Assembly (NCBI RefSeq): GCF_003426815.1
Contig: NZ_QKYK01000011.1
Span: forward strand, 112,141 to 176,140
Source: Desertimonas flava
GTDB lineage: Bacteria; Actinomycetota; Acidimicrobiia; Acidimicrobiales; Ilumatobacteraceae
DNA length: 64,000 nt
Direction of reading: 5' to 3'
Position numbers and translations under genes: made by a program. This document shows, piece by piece, positions 62,175 to 64,000 of the stretch; position 1 is the first letter of the stretch, and every line of letters starts with the position of its first letter. The notes under the pieces were generated by a model. It saw only the letters and a program-made list of their open reading frames with translations, ran no database searches and had not been told where the DNA came from.

Positions 62175-63140
62175 ATGGAATGGGTTGAAACGACGGGCAA
62201 GTCGCTCGACGAGGCGAAGGAGATCGCCCTCGATCGACTGGGAATCGGTCCCGACGATGCCGAGTTCGAGATCCTCGAGGAGCCGCGGACCGGCCTCTTC
62301 GGCCGGGTCCGGGGCGCCGCCAGGGTGCGGGCCCGGGTGAAGCCGGCCACCGTCCGTCCCAAGCAGGATCGCCGCAATCGCCGCCGTGCCGAGGGCAAGG
62401 GCCGGGGACGTGAGGGATCGTCGTCCGCTGACACCAACGGCGACCGGGAGTCGACCGCCGAGTCCGGCGCCAGTGGGCGCTCCGGCAGCGCCGACGCGCC
62501 ATCCGGTCCGCGTCGCCGTTCCTCCCGCCGCCGCGGCGGTGGGCAGGGCTCCGGCGACGGGGCCGCCACCCGTACGGCGCCCGATCACGCTTCTTCCACC
62601 GACAACACGCCTGCGGGCGGGACCGAGACAGAGGACACCATGAGCGACGCCAGTTCCACCCACGAGTCGGCACCGGTCGACGTCGCGTCCGTCCAGACGG
62701 CGGCCGAGGAGTTCACCAACGGTTTGTTGCGGTCGTTCGGTCTCACCGGCACCGCCACCTCGACCGTCGACGGCAACGAGATCGAGGTTCGTGTCGACGG
62801 CCAGGGCGACGGTCTCGGGTTGTTGATCGGACCCGGCGGACGCACGCTGCTCGCCGTGCAGGATCTCGCCCGCGTGGCGGCCCAGCGCCGCCTCGGCGAT
62901 CACGACACCCGTCTGCGGGTCGATGTCGCCGGCTACCGCGAGAAGCGCCGGGCGGCGCTCGAGAAGTTCGCCAGCCACGTCGCCGACCTGGTCAAGGAGT
63001 CCGGTGTGGCCCGCTCGCTCGATCCGATGCCGTCGGCCGATCGCAAGATCGTCCACGACACCCTGTCGGGCATCGAGGGCGTGACGACGCGGTCCGAGGG
63101 CGAGGATCCCTACCGCCGCATCATCGTCTCCCCGGCCTGA
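62175..63140 (+). CDS. jag: Jag (KhpB-like) RNA-binding protein
   Basis: The 321-residue protein starts at ATG 62175. The Jag N-domain is residues 1-50 (MEWVETTGKSLDEAKEIALD, then RTGLFGRVRGAARV). A basic and Ser/Gly-rich linker of over 100 residues follows, longer than usual. The KH domain (about 180-245, GLLIGPGGRTLLAVQDL) and R3H domain (RAALEKFASHVADLVKESGV, then SADRKIVHDTL) end it. It binds RNA and in relatives affects cell division. It is next to yidC, as is usual. Confidence 0.94.
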   Translation: MEWVETTGKSLDEAKEIALDRLGIGPDDAEFEILEEPRTGLFGRVRGAARVRARVKPATVRPKQDRRNRRRAEGKGRGREGSSSADTNGDRESTAESGASGRSGSADAPSGPRRRSSRRRGGGQGSGDGAATRTAPDHASSTDNTPAGGTETEDTMSDASSTHESAPVDVASVQTAAEEFTNGLLRSFGLTGTATSTVDGNEIEVRVDGQGDGLGLLIGPGGRTLLAVQDLARVAAQRRLGDHDTRLRVDVAGYREKRRAALEKFASHVADLVKESGVARSLDPMPSADRKIVHDTLSGIEGVTTRSEGEDPYRRIIVSPA

Positions 63141-63167
63141 TCGCCGGAGTCGCTCGAACGGGCGCAC

Positions 63168-63728
63168 GTGGGTGATCACCACGATGAGGCGCTGACCGAA
63201 GCGCTCGGCCTCTCGCAGCGGCTGGGAATGCTCGGGAGCCGCCCCGTGGTCGAGGTGATCGACCAAGCAACTGCATATGTCGAGGCACTCGACGCCGTCG
63301 GTCTCACCGGCGGCGTCGTTGTCGATCTGGGCAGCGGTGGCGGTGTGCCGGGGCTGGTCATCGCCCGGCAACGCCCGGCGCTGCAGCTGGTGCTCGTCGA
63401 CCGCCGGGCGACGCGGACCGATCATCTCCGGCGGCTCGTCGTGCGTCTCGGCCTCACCGGACGCGTCGAGGTGCTGACTGCGGACGCTGCGCTCCTTCCC
63501 CGGCTCATCCCGACGCCGGTCGCTGCCGTCGTGGCACGTGGTTTCGGTCCCCCGGCCGAGCTGCTCGCTGTCGCCGTGCCGCTCGTCGACCCGGGCGGCG
63601 TGGTAATCGTGAGCGAACCGCCGGCTCCGGACCCGTCTCGCTGGCCGGCTGGCCTGCTGGACGGACTCGGCATGGAGCGTGTCGCCCACCACGATCCGCG
63701 GGTGGCGGTCCTCCTCCGCACCGCCTGA
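63168..63728 (+). CDS. rsmG: 16S rRNA guanine-N7 methyltransferase RsmG
   Basis: This encodes 186 residues from GTG 63168. GGVVVDLGSGGGVPGLVIAR is the SAM-binding loop, VLVDRRATRTDHLRRLVVRL the second motif and AAVVARGFGPPAELLAVAVP the core of the catalytic site. It methylates G527 (E. coli numbering) of 16S rRNA. The protein is somewhat short at its N-terminus relative to typical RsmG. In actinobacteria parA and parB normally follow, but here the flank changes within 250 bases. Confidence 0.9.
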   Translation: MGDHHDEALTEALGLSQRLGMLGSRPVVEVIDQATAYVEALDAVGLTGGVVVDLGSGGGVPGLVIARQRPALQLVLVDRRATRTDHLRRLVVRLGLTGRVEVLTADAALLPRLIPTPVAAVVARGFGPPAELLAVAVPLVDPGGVVIVSEPPAPDPSRWPAGLLDGLGMERVAHHDPRVAVLLRTA

Positions 63729-63798
63729 CGCATTCGGCCGTCGGGGCGGCCGTCGCCGGCCTGGGCGCGGGCCGGGCCAGGCCGCCGAGCTCGCGTTG

Positions 63799-63814
63799 GG
63801 TTCCACGGGAAACA
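63799..63814. other. Degenerate parS-like site
   Basis: GGTTCCACGGGAAACA matches 13 of 16 positions of the parS consensus TGTTTCACGTGAAACA. It lies 71 bases after rsmG, where parS sites commonly occur near parAB. The mismatches at positions 1, 5 and 10 make it uncertain. Confidence 0.4.
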
Positions 63815-63896
63815 CCCGATGTCGCTCAGCTTCTGGGTGCGGATCGTGCCAAACCCGCTTCCGGGCGCGTTCTGTGTCGCTCACCGTCACTGTCCG

Positions 63897-63944
63897 ATCT
63901 CGGGACATCGGTGACACATGGATGTCGCGCAGCATCGGTAACAC
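63897..63944. repeat. Two imperfect direct repeats, candidate IS21 left-end repeats
   Basis: ATCTCGGGACATCGGTGACA plus C (63897-63917) and ATGTCGCGCAGCATCGGTAA plus CAC (63922-63944) are imperfect direct repeats ending CATCGGTRACAC. Multiple short terminal repeats just before istA are the hallmark of IS21-family ends. Confidence 0.5.
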
Positions 63945-63972
63945 CTGAGGTGGTCTGGGGCGAGGATGCCTC

Positions 63973-64000
63973 ATGGCCGGAGAGGTGCTGTCGATGAAGG
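63973..64000 (+). mobile_element. Start of a probable IS21-family istA transposase gene, cut by window end
   Basis: Only MAGEVLSMK and one base are visible, from ATG 63973. The opening fits IstA proteins, which often start with a VLSM or VLSV segment before a DWAEIRRLH helix, and the sequence upstream has paired short repeats like those in IS21 ends. With nine residues the family call rests mainly on context. Confidence 0.35.

Noticed and set aside
60865..63974. Two open frames of about 600 residues on the minus strand
   Set aside because: They are antisense to yidC, jag and rsmG and have no recognisable domains.

Overview
The window is about 64 kb of high-GC chromosomal DNA centred on a replication-origin neighbourhood. 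Gene content points to Actinomycetota: a CrgA homologue, an fhaA-fhaB-pstP-rodA-pbpA-pknB block, dnaA-dnaN-recF-dciA-gyrB-gyrA, a DUF3566 protein after gyrA, a deazaflavin-dependent nitroreductase and the rpmH-rnpA-yidD-yidC-jag-rsmG run. I infer a deep-branching lineage such as Acidimicrobiia, but no marker in the window proves the class.

Layout. Bases 1-3041 (minus strand) hold part of a RiPP cluster: a cobalamin-type radical SAM enzyme, a precursor with a nitrile-hydratase-like leader and a 14-residue core containing seven Cys, and the start of a TOMM leader-binding protein cut by the window edge. Bases 3168-15461 are accessory metabolism: a DUF6933/pRiA4b protein, an aldo/keto reductase, four alpha/beta hydrolases, an MBL hydrolase, a LAL regulator and a siderophore-binding protein followed by a FhuF-like reductase. 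Bases 15621-26234 carry an F420-type oxidoreductase, tRNA-Leu and the FHA/phosphatase/kinase cell-wall block, ending in fumC. Bases 26400-35279 are mixed housekeeping and regulation: DinB, a glutamine amidotransferase, crgA, thiolase/MarR/FAD reductase, a TrmH-type methyltransferase, a sigma/anti-sigma pair, tRNA-Ala and GNAT. Bases 35334-47750 contain two molybdopterin oxidoreductases, an MgtE_N/CBS protein, a second siderophore-binding protein, tRNA-Ile, a YibE/F protein and an AztD-like zinc chaperone. Bases 48029-59689 (minus strand) are the DUF3566 and Tad-like genes, gyrA, gyrB, dciA, recF, dnaN, a probable oriC and dnaA. Bases 60235-63728 (plus strand) run divergently from rpmH to rsmG. 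The right edge has a degenerate parS-like site and what looks like the left end of an IS21-type element.

How parts work together. FhaA, FhaB, the PP2C phosphatase, RodA, the class B PBP and the PASTA kinase form a phospho-signalling circuit for cell-wall growth; pknA is absent here. rpmH, rnpA, yidD and yidC overlap by 3-4 bases with TTGA, GTGA and ATGA junctions, coupling translation. Two iron-binding proteins and the AztD-like gene each have a metal-box-like element upstream, suggesting metal-responsive control.

The most unusual items are the Cys-rich RiPP precursor with its B12-radical SAM partner, a dispersed intergenic repeat of about 92 bp, a 96-bp tandem duplication that starts in the 3' end of tRNA-Ala, an insert-bearing PP2C phosphatase with a 23-Thr tail, and a His/Asp octapeptide repeat in the DUF3566 protein.
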